This document shows positions 1 to 23,810 of a stretch of 64,000 bases of DNA, one piece after another. This DNA is from Dromaius novaehollandiae (lineage: Eukaryota > Chordata > Aves > Casuariiformes > Dromaiidae), in assembly GCF_036370855.1 (NCBI RefSeq), contig NC_088110.1:22687501-22751500 (forward strand). Reading direction: 5' to 3'. A program made the position numbers and the translations under genes. Every line of letters starts with the position of its first letter. The stretch's first letter is position 1. The notes below the pieces were generated by a model, which did no database searches, was not told the origin of the DNA, and saw only the letters and a program-made list of their open reading frames with translations.

Positions 1-10948
<10,948 letters not shown>

Positions 10949-11166
10949 TCAGCCGCCCGCCGGCCGCCTCCATCCTCCGCGCAAGCCCGTCCCGCCGCGC
11001 TGGGCCCCGCCGCCGCCGCCGCCACAACCGCGCGAAGTAATCCCTCGCTGCGAGGCAGCGGGCAGGCGGAGGCGGACGGCGCCGCGCGCGCACCGCGAGC
11101 CCGCGGCGGAGGGATCCCGCGGTGAGAAGTCCCAGCCGGGAGAGCAGAGGAGCGGGGCGGGGGGCA

Positions 11167-11198
11167 GGGAGGGAGAGAGAGAGAGAGAGGAAGGAGAG
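11167..11198. repeat. GA-rich simple repeat, (GA)n
   Basis: A run of alternating G and A flanked by GGGA and GGAA blocks lies just gene-ward of the CCAAT cluster. A polypurine tract like this could recruit GAGA-type factors or form a triplex. It may lie near the ZCCHC14 transcription start. Confidence 0.85.
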
Positions 11199-11249
11199 AT
11201 GGAGCGCCTTCACTCCCGGCCTGACCCCGCAGCGGGCCCCGCCCATCGC

Positions 11250-11430
11250 CCCGCCGATTGGCCGAGCGCGCCCGAGCCGTCTACTCGCGCCGCACGATTG
11301 GCTCCCCTGCCTGCTCCCCCACCCCCGTCCGCGCGTAGAATGGCGGCGTCGGCCGGGCTTTTAGCGCCTCGTAGCTCCTCCCCCTGGGAGCTGATTGGCC
11401 GCGAGCGCCTTTAAATAGGAGAGGGGCGGG
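11250..11430. promoter_or_regulatory. Core promoter with three inverted CCAAT boxes, a YY1-type site, GC boxes and a TATA-like element
   Basis: ATTGG (CCAAT on the minus strand) occurs at 11257-11261, 11297-11301 and 11394-11398, the first and third followed by C-rich sequence as usual for NF-Y sites. AGAATGGCGGC at 11337-11347 fits the YY1 consensus. TTTAAATAG lies at 11410-11418 and GGGGCGGG at 11423-11430. NF-Y sites normally sit 60-100 bases upstream of a start. The left-hand box would therefore suit a leftward start near 11.17-11.2 kb for ZCCHC14, and the right-hand box with the TATA-like element would suit a rightward start near 11.44 kb. The motifs are seen directly; the start sites and two-way activity are inferred. 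Confidence 0.65.
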
Positions 11431-11439
11431 AGCTGGCGC

Positions 11440-12095
11440 CTTTTGTGTGTGGCGGGTCCGTTGGCGGTTGGGCGTGGCGGGGCGGCCCCGAGGCCTGTGA
11501 GGGAGCGGCGGGGGTTGCGCTGCCCGGGGAGCGGGGCAGGGCTGAGCGGTGACCCCTGGTCCCGGCCTTGCTCCTCCGGGCTGGCCCAGGAGAGGAGATG
11601 CGGAGCTGGCGGCTCTCTTCTTGCATGTCCTCGTAGTGCGGGTCCCAGGTGGCAGCAGCCCTGGGTGTCCATAGCTATGCCTTGGAGGACCACCATGTCC
11701 TCAGTTCTCTGTCTAGTGCCTCCACTGGTGCCTGTCAGGGCTCTCGCTCTCCTGCCTGCCTCTTAAGTCATCTTTGGCCTTTCTTTTGTAGTAGATGCAT
11801 TCACACTGTCCACTGATGCTAAGAAGCCCATCTGTATTCTTATCTCCAGTATGCTGCAGTACATGATGTCTCTTTCCTCATTGCTCTCTCCGAGGCTTCC
11901 TGAGGCCTTGAGCTTAAAGGGATAAAAGAACAGGGAACAGCCACAGCACCTCATTTCCCTGCCCTTTGTGTGTGTTAAGATAGCAAAGTATGAAGCACAG
12001 AGGCTCGAGGATGGCGTGGCGAGCTGTAGTATGGCATGAGCTGCGGGATGTATGATGCCAGCATCCAGCCAAATAAAGCTTTTGGTACAAGCGTT
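11440..12095 (+). other. Possible divergent noncoding transcript from the ZCCHC14 promoter
   Basis: About 25 bases after the TATA-like TTTAAATAG the sequence reads CTTTTGTGTG, and an AATAAA hexamer lies at 12071-12076. CpG promoters often fire short antisense transcripts, so a plus-strand RNA here is plausible. No convincing protein is encoded: the open frames are GC-driven. The call rests on motif positions only. Confidence 0.25.
11641..11654 (+). promoter_or_regulatory. CTCF-like motif at the right edge of the CpG island
   Basis: The string CCCAGGTGGCAG fits the core of the CTCF consensus, while the first three consensus positions do not match. Its place at the flank of the promoter island is typical for an insulator, but a single motif is weak evidence. 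Confidence 0.3.
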
Positions 12096-12922
12096 TGCCC
12101 AAACAATCTTCCTACCGAGCCAAGCATCTCTCTGCTGTCAAAGCCAATTTGGCATTTGACTTCGGATAGCCTCCAAATGCAGTGCGGGAACACTAGAGGC
12201 TGTAAAGTCCTCTTAAAACAGTATTTTTTCCCCATATTGCCACAGCTTTATTCTAAACTGAGATTCTGGCTAGCAGCAGTCTAAACATGTGCATTGTAGG
12301 TTTTGAAGCAGCATTACTGTCTTTGGTGCTGGATTTGCCTACAGGTTGCATGGGTGGTGTCTGGCAGCCAGGAGGCAGACACATGATTTATTTCCATATG
12401 TTTTTTCCTGCGACTTAGTTGCGTGTCTGTTGCAGCCCAGTAGCCAGACTACATACCAGTTAGATAAATGACATGGGTGGAGATCTTTAAGAGGAGCAGG
12501 CCAGGAGCAAGGTTTTTATTTGTGACCCCAGGCAGAAGAAGGATGATTCCATCTTTGATTTTCATAGATTTTTATCTTCTCAGAGGAGGGACCTTGTCTT
12601 TATTTTATGCAGAAGCAAGCGAGTGCAACATTGTTGCAACACGGAGCAAAAGGGATAATATTCATGCTTTTACAAGCACAGTTTCATTGTGTCTTGAGTT
12701 CATAATCTGTGAACTTTATGGGCTGCACACATTGCCCAAATGTGGGCATCTTTCTTTTACATGAGTTGTGTGCACACTTGTGTTTGTATTGTATAAGAGA
12801 AAAAGGTTTATTCCTTTGGGTGATGGTTATTGGAAATCTCATTATACACCTTGCTAAGATGAATTGCTGCACCACAGAAATTCCAAATTCTGGTGTTTCA
12901 TCCTTTTTTTATTTCCCTTCAG

Positions 12923-13140
12923 AATATCATAGTATATCAATTGCATTTATTGAAGCCATACTGAAATTCAAGAGAAAGCCATCCGAGGAAGCTTACTGGG
13001 ATCACATAATGTCATATATTGTAAAGCCACACAGCTCTGCTTCTGTGAGGACGGCTCTGTTAGGCTTCATCACTGCAGACTCCTACTATGAGAGGGTCCT
13101 TGAAAATCCCGTAGCCTCTCTCTGTGCTCTTTCATTGTAG
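12923..13140 (+). other. Weak candidate terminal coding exon, unknown product
   Basis: An open frame of about 72 codons begins directly after a textbook acceptor (an 8-T run, then ATTTCCCTTCAG ending at 12922) and ends with TAG at 13138-13140. The frame stays open upstream of the acceptor back to about 12709. The predicted peptide has a globular-looking composition (for example KFKRKPSEEAYWDHIMSYIV) and ordinary codon use, but I recognise no family. No matching upstream exon is evident, and the nearest AATAAA downstream is near 13718. It could be a noncoding-RNA exon, a lineage-specific gene or chance. Confidence 0.15.
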
Positions 13141-15474
13141 CGATCCATCATGCACTTCCTTTTCCTGCCATGCCCGGCATTGTCCGTTGGAGGAAGGCAT
13201 CTGCGGAAAACAAAGGAAGTGCTCAGTCCCTCAGGAAAGGTTCGTGCTGAACTGAAGCACAAGCCAGGCAGTAGGCGTAAGGATGCCGAGTCCTTTTGGT
13301 GGCCTTTCTGCTTACACTGCTATCTTTATCCCAGCATTAATCCATCCTCAAAACACCACACTGTGTTCAGTCAGACTCAAGTATCTGATGATTGCCTGGT
13401 CTGTAGCAAGTTGGAAGCTTAATCTTTTTTGCTTGGGAAGTTGGCCTAAACGTGTGCCTGAGTGCAAGTTTGTGAATTTTGCTGCTAAGGAGTGAGTCTG
13501 TGATTTACAGCTAGAGCAGAAGTTGTCCCTCTTAGACGCCAGACAGTAAGACAGATTCTAATCTAAAATGTATAGGAACTGGGAGCCTTTTCTCTGTTTA
13601 GAAGTGTCTTTGGATGAAGCCCTAGGAAACCAAAAAGAGCATGACATATAATTCTGTCACAAGCCACCAAGAATTCCTGGCTAGCCAGTGGGCAAAGCAA
13701 GGAACCTCCCTGAGCAAAATAAATCAGCTTTGTAGGAGCTCGTGTTACAACTTGCTGAAGACGGCAGGTTGTAATTGAAGGTCGTTCTGGGGAGCAACTG
13801 GTGCCTGTGTACGGCCCTGTTCCCTGCAAGAGCGCAGTTCTCTGGCTACCAAAGCTGGCTCGTTTGTTTGTGTTATTTTATCCCCAGATCATCCTATTTC
13901 CTGCATCTTCTCTCTGGGTGTAAATTCTCCTGATAGTCCTTGTGCATGTTTGGGACAAACAGCTGGGGAAGATTCCTTGCTAGAGTAATCAGTAAGCAAT
14001 AACTGAGAGTCTGGTTATTTTTCGCTTTCCATATTTTCAACACATGCAGAAGCTGTTACTTACTGAGTGTCCCAGTCATACTAGAAGAGAGTCAACACCG
14101 TATACATCTAGCTTAGTTCTCACCTGCTAGCTTAAGAATCTGAACTATGGTACTCAGTTTTTTTGGATCCTATTTAAGCAAGGAACCTGGCTGAAGTGCT
14201 GCTTTTCTTTAAATAGCACGTCCGAGCAAACCTAGCCAAATCCACCTGGATAATTTCTTCTTCATGTGAACTTGACTCAATGCAATACTGCTAGGAAGGC
14301 TAGAATGCCCCCAAATGTGTAAAAATTAACTGAAATAATTCAGTGTGAGGTGGGTAACTGAGCCCTGTGTAAAAGCAGAACTATTTCACTTTTTTTTAAT
14401 CTACAGATTTTAACCTACAGAGTCAGCAGGAAATGAGAATCTCTACCCATTGACATGGGAGAGCTTTGATTAGGAGGCTGCTGGTTAAAAGGCCTTTTGA
14501 GTTACCCAGCTCTGTCATCCTGTCCGGTGCTGCTAGCCCACAGGACTCTTCTGCAGGGACCTTTCCAGACCTTTTGTTTATCGGCTTTTAAAAGTTCTCA
14601 GGCTCCTAACACTTGTCATTAAATGTGCAGATTTTTCTTTGCAGGTTTGGCAATTTGGGACCTCCCAAATGTGATTTAAATCATAGCACTTCTGCCTGAA
14701 ATTCGACCTGGAAATTTTAAGTCTTCTGCCAAAATAACTTGCAAAGCCATAGATAAAACTGCTGCTTTCTCCATGTCACTGAATATTAGTTAGCTATGAC
14801 AGATTCCCTGCCCTTGCATGGCTTCCACCCAAAGCCAACTCTCCTCCCTTTCGGGACTGAGTGCTGTCCCAGACAATGTGCTAAGAGAAAATGTACCTAT
14901 CTATATACACGTAAAGGAAACCCGTCAGACCAGCTCTGTAGGGAGAGATACTGTGTGGTTGAGCGGGATCCCTGCAGCCCAACCTGCACCCTGAAAACTG
15001 AACTTTCACCCTGCCGGCTCCTTTAGCGCTGCTCAGCAGAGCCCCCACCACCCCTGTGCCCTTCCTTTGCTCTGTCCCACTGCGGCCCATCGTCCTGCAG
15101 CTCCCTCCACGTGCCCACTTGCAGTTGCCCTTCCCGGCTGCTCTCCTCCAAAAGGTTGCTCCCCGTCGCCAGGTAAAACTGCCCACTTCTGGCCAGCCCC
15201 ATGCTTTGGTGAAGTCCTCTGTTTCCAGTGCTCCCCCATCTCCTTTCCTGCTCAGCCGCGCTGAGTGACAGTAGTAACAGCCTTGCGTGCTCTCTGTGCT
15301 GTTTTAAGTAGAAGGAAGATAAATATTGCTATTGCATGTTCATCCAGTGCTGGTGTGCATGCTCCTTATTTCCTGTAAGGTTCCTCGCAGATGCTGGGAT
15401 TGGAGCTCTTGGTTTTGGAAAAATAAACAAACCTCAGCTTTGAAGCACACAGAAAAATATCACGTGGGCTTTGC

Positions 15475-15502
<28 letters not shown>
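15475..15502 (+). repeat. Poly(A) run of 28 bases
   Basis: An uninterrupted run of 28 A follows 3'UTR-like sequence carrying AATAAA at 15422-15427, about 50 bases upstream. It may be the tail of an old retrocopied RNA or a simple mononucleotide repeat. I see no clear target-site duplication. Confidence 0.8.
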
Positions 15503-15505
<3 letters not shown>

Positions 15506-15663
15506 AGGCCTGATGTTGGGCCTGCAACATCGCTTGCAATGTGCCGTTCAACTAATGAGACGAATCCGTCTGATTTGGAGAGGGCCTGGTGGAAGGCGTC
15601 CTTGCCTGCGACTGCAGCAAAAGCGGGGTGAACTAAGGCTCGGGCTGCAAAAGCTGGCAGCGA

Positions 15664-15712
15664 TGTGTTGCGGTGTGCGTGCGTGCGTGTGCATGCGTGT
15701 GTGCGTGTGTCA
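15664..15712 (+). repeat. Alternating purine-pyrimidine (GT/GC) repeat
   Basis: A degenerate run of GTGC and GTGT units of about 45 bases. Strict purine-pyrimidine alternation favours left-handed Z-DNA. No gene is nearby. Confidence 0.75.
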
Positions 15713-16920
15713 CTGCCCTCTGCCGGATAGACTCTGGCAGACGCACACGTCTTTACATTGAGATTTTTCCCTCTGTTTTCTCCTGCTAAAGGCATCACGG
15801 ATGGTCTTGCCTCTCACTAGGAAAAGGTAACGCCTTGATCACCACGCTGTTTCATCCGTCACCTTTTAAAATTCAAACTGAGAGTCTGCTGCAAGAGAAA
15901 CATCCCTGGTTTTCCGTGACTTCTGCTGCCCTTGCTCGGGCCTTCCCCTCCCTCTCCCTGCTCTGCGTGCCTGGAAAATGCTTCCTTCGGGCAGGCTGCT
16001 GCTGCGGGACCTTCGCTGAAGCTGCTGCTGCCGGGGACGGCCTCCCTGCTCCTCAGCATCCCAGCCGCAGGACGACGAATTCCCCTTGACTCCTGCTCCG
16101 AGTTTTTCCGTAGCTTGGTCTCGCCCGGGAAGCACGTTTGGGTGCCTCTCCGAAGCGAGCCCGTGCTGCAAGCGTTTCAGCTTCCTATGGCCTGGGCTAG
16201 CGTGGCTGTTTGCCGCACTGGGGTCCAGGTTGCCCGAGCCGAGAGAGGGGCAGCCCGGAGGGGCGTGCAGCTCCCCGGGGAGACCCCGACCCTCCTCTCC
16301 GCAGACCGATTCCAGCTGTCCCCATCGTACATTACACAATGTGACTTTACTCTTAGCTACAGCCAAATCGTTTTACAGCTGGAGAAGAAAGTCTGGAAGT
16401 ACTTACTTGAGTATTCTTGTGACATTCCTTGGGTTGTTTTCCTATCAGATCCCTCCTGTCCCTGCTTGTGGTATGCCACTAACCAGCTCGGCCCTTTTAA
16501 AATGCTCGGGGAGGAAGCATGAGAAAGAAAGGAGCAGGCACAAATATTTACCAAAAATGAATGTAAAGTTCAGGGTTTCTTTGCAACATTTGAAATTCGC
16601 TCCACACTTGTTAGTTAAAGAAATCATCTGCTCGGGCAAGAAAAATAATGTCATCTGCCATACCTGCTAGCCCCCACGCTTCCAAACGCGTCTGTGCAAA
16701 CATCGACTATTCACGTGTTGCGATGCACACTGGAATCGCACACTGGGGATTATTTCCTGAAGGAACCCACAAATAACTTCTGAATGACAACCAAAATGAG
16801 AAAATTGGGATTGGTTCACGGGCAATTCATGAATAGAAAAAGAGATGAAATTAGCTGAATGAACTGTTCATTATGCATTATTCAGCCAGCTGTACTAATT
16901 AGTGCCTTAAGGACTGTTCC

Positions 16921-16975
16921 TGTTCCCACTGCAGCCAACTCCAAAACTCCTTTTGATTTCAGTGGGAGCAGGACG
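16921..16975 (+). repeat. Possible ancient interspersed-repeat fragment
   Basis: The wording CCAACTCC followed by TTTGATTTCAGTGGGAGCAGGA resembles, with differences, a motif around 'cattgacttcaatgggagcagga' that I remember as widespread in reptile and bird noncoding DNA. Similar scraps lie near 5848-5872, 23826-23850, 24400-24418 and 60268-60292. The family name is not certain. Confidence 0.35.
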
Positions 16976-17020
16976 GAGCCCTCAGAGAATGGGCCCGGTG
17001 CCTGCTTCCTTTGCAGTGCC

Positions 17021-17033
17021 TTTTTTTTTTTTT
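17021..17033 (+). repeat. Poly(T) run
   Basis: A short uninterrupted T tract in intergenic DNA. Other homopolymer runs of similar size are at 22560-22569 (T followed by A and G runs), 25100-25113 (T), 35028-35042 (T), 39416-39426 (G) and 56102-56113 (G). Confidence 0.7.
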
Positions 17034-20000
17034 ACTACTGCTTATTGATTCCAACTTTTTGTGTCTTCTATTAGAAGGGCTACTTCTCAAATGTCCTGCA
17101 TGATCATCCATTAATTGCAGGAAAAGAAAAATGCCACCAGTCCCAGACTGGGAGTCTTATGCCCAGTGTGTGCTCTGGAGGGGAAAGGTTTTATGCATCT
17201 TCTTCTGGCTCTGCTGTTATCCAGGCTAGGTGGTACCAGGGAGCACAGAGGTTCGATGGGTTTCAAGGCCCATTGGAAAACAGGAATCAATCCAGAAATG
17301 CCACTAGGGCAGAAGGTGCAGGAATTAAATGTTTGCACTCTGAGCCCAGAGCTTGCAGCTGGGCATTTGATTTTTTTTCTGTGTAATGATAATGTTTATC
17401 TCCCACCAGAAAGTTATTACAGCAGTTTTTCTGTGAATGCAGCTATTTGAGAAAAAGACACCGGTTCAGACTCATGCATGTGCCACTGTTGGAGCTGCTT
17501 CAGGTTTTAAGACTTGTCTTGATAGCAGACTGCTTTGTTCTGCTTTCAGATAAATAACAAGCAATATGGTCTGCATTGGCCTCTCCATCAGATCACTTGT
17601 GCTAGTGACCAGAATAACTTGCTATATTTTCTTCCTTTTCTCATCCTGGGCAGCCAACACCTTTAGGAGAAGCGCAGCTGGACTCTGGTGTTGCTCACGG
17701 GAGACTGAAGTGTCATTTTGTTTCATATGGCACCAAATTTTGTTCTGGATTGCAAAGTTGATGAAACTGGAGAGTCACAACGGCAGACCATCGCCCACAC
17801 AGCCGTTGCTGCTGGTGATGAGGCCAAGGAGAACCCTGGCTGACCTGCAGGTCCCAGGCTGCACTTGAAGGGGTCGTAGGTAACTGAATTACCCAGTCTC
17901 TTAATCTCGTTGCGGAGCAAAGCCGCAGAACGCCTGGGTCCCCGAGCTGGCTTGGCTGCTCTGCTGCGTGTGCTGCCGTGAAGCAAGCCAGATGCTCTTA
18001 AGAGCAAGCCAGACCTGCATCTGCCGTACAACCCATCTAGCCATTCCTTACGCAGCGCTGCATTTTTTCCTAGCAATCAGCAATTTTCATCAGGATGCCT
18101 TCCTCAGAAGCCTTCCTGCCCGTGATGCCAGGGAGCAGACGCCAGTTTAGGCATGGGCGCAGGTAGGCTTTGCCTGGATTTTGCCATGGTCCAGGCATGT
18201 GGTGACGTCTTTTTTCTTCCAGGACTTTTGCTCCCTGGGCGAGCGGCAGCCACGCAGCGTCACGGTGGTGGCGGTGGGTTTCGGACCCCACAGAGGTTGA
18301 GCTGCTGGTGTTTGCTACCCAGCAGAGCGCAGTGAAAGTGCCCCCGGGGAGGGAGCGGAGGAGGCACCACCAGCTCAGCCGCGAGGAATCTCCACAGCCC
18401 CGCTCCTTTTGGGCTGCTCTCCACAGACTGCCTAAAATGGATATAAAGGAGCCTCAGGCTGGAATTTATTTTCTTCCTAAGACCATCCTTAAAATAACAA
18501 ACACAAGAAAACTGGTGACATGCAGTACATCTGTTTGAATAACATGGACCTTCTGTCTGCAAAAGAGGAAACTCCAAATAACTCTTTGATTTGTGTTTCC
18601 TTTCTTCTCTGTGCTCATCTCCTCCTCCTCACTACTGTATACAAATCTGTTCTGCACGCTCAAAAACACCAGCTCCTTCTCCCCTGACAAGCTTGTTTTT
18701 ATGCCGTGTGATAGTTATTTAATTTCCTCTTTGCCTCTAACGCAGCTAATATTTATCTTTCCTGATGGGATTGCGTCCTTGTTTATACGCCGATGTCAAG
18801 GGGTAAGGACAGCACTTCTCCAGCTCCGACGGACCAAATTCCTGCCCTCTGAGTGCGCCTCGTGGAATAGCATCTTCCCCCGCGGGCAGGCCGCAGCGGC
18901 CAACTGTCCCAGTGGAGAAAAGCAATTAGGATTTAAATATGTGCTTAAAGTTAGCACACGCAGAAGTCCTCTCCTAAATAGGGACGTGCCCTGAGCCGGG
19001 GCCAGCGGAGTCACTCGCGTGGCAGGCGGCGTTCGGCGCGGATGAGGCTGTTAAAGCCTGGCCCAGCGCTAGCTGGCTAATTGCTTCCCCAGAAACAGCG
19101 AGGCTGTGAAAACAATGGCTAATGGCCATTTCTCGGGGTTTTTAAGAAAACCCTTTAAACGCAGGGTTTAAATGTATGTGAAACAGAGCTTGCAAGACAC
19201 CGTTTCCCACCGTTCTGCTGAAATCGATACAATCTGCAGAAAAAACAGGCTGTCACCAGGGTTTGCGTTTGGTCGGTTCTCTTTTGTTCAAAGCTGCAGT
19301 CTGAACCAAGCTACGGACCATATTTTCCTCATTAAATTTGTTTCCTTTCTGCACTCGTCTTTTCACTTCATTACCACATGCAATTTTTTGAAGCCCTCAT
19401 AGCTAATATCACAAGTATAGATCTGGGGTTTATTTATAGCCCTGCGCTCGGCGGAGAGCTGTGTGTCTGCTGTTGCTGTGGAAACGGGGAATCTAAAAGT
19501 AAAAGGATTTGGAAGGGATTTTAAAAGGGACCTGCTCAATTCGAGCACTATCTTTCACTTCCAGCAGCCCGCCTTTAACCAAGCCTTAGACTTCCCCGGA
19601 GGATACACCCGACGGGCCCATCTCGTCCTGGGGGATAGCGGTTCTCTGGATGTTTTTATGACCTGGTGCTTTGCAGCCTGGTTTTGCTCTCCGTGGAGAC
19701 GAAGGCAGAGCCACGGGCTTGCCACGGGCGACGTCGGCGGGTGCAGCCGGGCTCGTTTCGGGTGTCAGAGCACCGCGGTGCGGGTGACGGCTGCCGGTCC
19801 CCGAAGGCGGGCGCAGGAAGGGCTCAGCTGGTTTGGGGATGGGGTCAGCCCTGGGGGCTGGCATTCCTCCTGCCCCGTCCCTCCTGCCCCGAATGGTGCA
19901 GAAAGCCCACGGATATTCCCTGCTCGGCTCTCCAGACACCAGCCCTGTCTCTGGCCCTTCCAGACTTCCCAGACCTCCAAGACTTTCCTTCGCAGGGCTT

Positions 20001-23000
20001 TGCTGGGACGTGCAGGCCACCTTTCAGCACAGGCTGCTTTTGGGAGAAAGAAAGCGTCCCATGTCCCAGCTCGCCTGGCCCAGCTCCGGCTGCCCTCAGC
20101 CACGGCATCTCCCAGCACCGCCGGTGCCAGCCCGCAGCTGGCAGGCAGCAGGAGGTGGGAAAGTCTCGCCTGCAGCCCTTGGCTGGCACTTAAGATCAAA
20201 GTGCAGGAGGACACCAGTAGAGGAGCCCTGTATCGGGCCAAGCCTTTCCTGGCCTGCTCTGGCATCTCCCGCGTTGAAATCCACCGGACAGCAGCAGGTT
20301 GTTGTGCCTGCCATCACGTTAGTGTGCCGTTAAGGGGGGCAATCGTTCCTGCTAAACTTTCGCAGACTAGCTGAGCTGCCCATGGAAAAGCCTGTCCCAC
20401 CCCAGACTGTCCCAGCAGCCCCAGACCGGAGCCAGGCTCCCGCGGGAGATGCGTGCAGCCCAGCCGTGGGCTCCGCGGGGCTGCCCAGCCGTCACGGGGA
20501 GCGTGTATTTGCCACCACGTAGGCTTCTTCCATGCCTTTAAATGTCACGCGTCCCGCCGCCTGGTAGCAAATCCTGGGCGAGCTCTGCTGGAGGGCTGCG
20601 TGCAGGACTTCTCCAGCTGCGAGTGTCACTTCCTGGCAAAAGCTGAGCTTTAAAAAAACACCGTGCGATTCAAGCAGTAGTTCTGCTCGGAAACTAGCTC
20701 CAGAGCCACATCTGTAACATGGGCCGAGATTGTTTTTGAGGTGCATCCAGGCTCCTGAGCTTGAAAAAATAACCCAGAAAATGCCACCGTACGGATGCGG
20801 CCAAGGGACGGGAGGGGAGGAACGGGCAGGACGGGCAATGTAACATGACTAGTCCACCAGCATGTGTTTAAAATTCGCGAACAAGGCACAAATGTCAGAG
20901 CTGATTAGCTATTGCCTTTCATTTCCCTAAGTAAAGCAGCAACACGTTCGTGCGCCGGCTTCCAGGGCTCGGGGGCTCTCACCAGGCAGCCTCTGGCTTC
21001 CCCCGAGCAGCCCTGACATTTGCTCAGCACATTCTTCGGGTCCGTGCTGGCACGGGGGGTATCGTGCCTGGCTAAAAGTTATTACCATGATATTAGATTA
21101 AAAATAGAAAAGCAGGAGCCAATACTCGCGGGCCGGTGGAATGGCAATTCAGTGACTTATCTTTTCCATTAGAGGGTGCCAGGAACCTACTGTTGCTGCA
21201 GACCCCAGAAATCATGGGAAACTCGATTTTGGCCTGGGCATTTTGGGACCGGGCGAGTCCATTTGATTTCATGCTCGCAATGCCCATGCTGTCCACCCAA
21301 GCCCCCTGAAGCAATTGGCTGTCATGCGAAACAGCGACGGGGAAGAGCTGGTGGCAGCTGAGACTCAAAAGCACATCGGCAGATTATAGCACACTGCAAA
21401 TTCGATTAGAAAAAGCCTTCACAGCATGGCATGTGAACAGGAGCACCCATCATGCTGGTGAGACTCAGGTGAAGTCCAGTGTCCCAGGTTTACTCCACAC
21501 TTCAGATCATCCACATACAGGAGCCGGTGAGAACAGGACAAAGGACACATGCGAAGAGCTGCTTTGCTCAGCCTGGAAATGTGAGGTCTTTCTGGGGGCT
21601 GGAGCCTGGGGCTGGAGGCATGCAGGAGTCTCTTCTGAGCAAGGCTGGTCACCATTCCCCCGCATCCACGGGACACAGAAACTGCTATGGAGACATGAGC
21701 TACCCATCAGGTGAAGCGCTTTAATGGAGGGATGTTAGTCCCTGAACGCAGACCTGGGGGGTGGCATCCCTTTGGGGACACATAAGACAAAAGTGTGACC
21801 ATCACTTGTCAGGGATGGCCTCTACGTAATTAACCCCTTCTCAGGAAAGAGTGATTCCCTTGCTGCAGCGCTTCGCAGCCCTTCAGCTCTGAAATGTCCA
21901 GGTCTCGCCCATACATATCTCATCTCCTCCTGTGTTATTACAAGGCAGAGGTGTGTGTTGATGAAGTGAATCTAACAGCATGGTCCAGCCTGCTCAGGGA
22001 TTTTAAGCACTGAATGTAAGCATGAAATTATCACAAAGTACTAGTTTTAACCAAAAAAGGTGAAAGAATGGGTAGTAGCCTTAGTGATTGATGCCCTGGG
22101 AAAAATAGTCTGTATGGCTACTGCTTTTTTGTGCTTAGATGTAGTGATGAGGGCAGACACTACAAGGCTGGGGCCTGTCTTCTAGTCTGTGTCTGCCAAA
22201 AATCACCCGACCTCCATACAACACAGACAACTCGAGCTCCAAGTGGGTCGGCTTCTCCATCCCACCGGGCTGCCAATTCAGAGAGGCAAAATAACTGAGG
22301 TCTGCGCTGTCTATAGGCATAGACACCCAGCAGTATTTTAATGCTTCCTCAGCTGGAGGGGGGTAAGGGGTGGTTTGCAGGGCATCGCGGATCTCCAGCT
22401 GTTAGGATGTGACATGTTTGACCAACACAACTGGGGGCACGTGGCCTCCGCTTCTCAACACAGGTATTACTAAATTATCAGCAATGACCACTTGCAGGGT
22501 TAAAAAATCACATGTGAGGATCTGAAGAAATTAGGAGATCAGTCTTAACAGCAATAGATTTTTTTTTTAAAAAAAGGGGGAATTTTAAGAAAGGGAAACA
22601 ACCCAGTCCTGCCATTTTGGGCTGCTGAGAAGAAATGCTGACTTTGGCACAGAGAGTGGTAGAGCTGGGTCAAAGACTTCATTTTGGTTTCGAACCTTTT
22701 GGAAAACAACTCCAAGATCTACAGTTTTGTGGAAAAAGCGTCAGTGAAACTATTCAGACCAGTCGGTCACCCTGCGTGGCGCAGAGACCCTGGCTCTGCT
22801 TCCTGCTCCCGAGGCCACCGAGGGAAAGCGCTGAGGTGGCCACACGTGGGGCACGTCTCTACGCCTGACGCAGCTTCAGGGGGGCACACTGCTGCTGCCA
22901 CATCAAAAAGGCGAGAGGAAGCCTTAGACTAGGAGGTGAGACACCTTCGTCCTTGACCTGCCTCTGCATTGATTCATGGTGCACTGTTGGGCAAATCCCT

Positions 23001-23810
23001 CCCTGTGCATCACTTTCCCCATCTGTCCATCCAGCCGGTGCTCTTCTAGTTACCAGAAGACAAACAGAGGTGGTGAAAGAGCAAGGGACTTGTTTGAGAT
23101 GGTGATTTCGCAATAAAGTCCAGCTTGGCCACGTGCTCGTGTTTGCTGAGGCCATCCTTCTCGCCGCGGTGGTTTCCCCGGCGTCGCGGGGATGGAAACC
23201 CGCCACGGGCTCCACGCGTCCCCATGGAGCTGGGGCAGCCCTCCGCTGGCAGCAGGCCGCTGGCTGCTCTCTTGCTGCTTTGGCCGAGGGGCGAGGAGAC
23301 ACCCTGCACCTGCCCGAGTCTCCGGTTCCTCTCATGCCTTCGAAGCGCTCTGATTTCACACGACGGGAATAGCAAATCACTGCGCTGCAGTCACAGCCCC
23401 ATGGAAAGAGGCACCGAAGACTGGTGTCATCTTACGTTGCTGGAACGTCTTTCTTCCCCAAAGGATCCCAAAGCATTTTATGGACTAAATATAAACGAGA
23501 GGTATGTGGGGAGGGGCGTGGGATGGGACTCCTGGCTCCGAGCAGCTCCGCTCTGCAGTTTGGGACAGGAGGTGGAAACACCCATGACACCTCACTAAAC
23601 CGGAGGGAGCGCGGGCCGGCAGTGCGGACTGCACGGCAATGGGCAGATCTGAGGCTTGGCCAAGAAAATAAACATAGGAAATACTCGAGACTGATGAAAA
23701 CCAGGGGCAGTATGCAGCAGCCTGCTCTTATTTAAAGAGGTCTTTTTGGGACAATGCAACAGACTCCTGGTCGCTGGCCAAGTAGAGAGCGAGATCCCAG
23801 CCCTGTTCAA

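Noticed and set aside
19463..20374. 303-codon intergenic plus-strand frame
   Set aside because: GC-driven, with overlapping long frames on the other strand and no recognisable domain or splice context.
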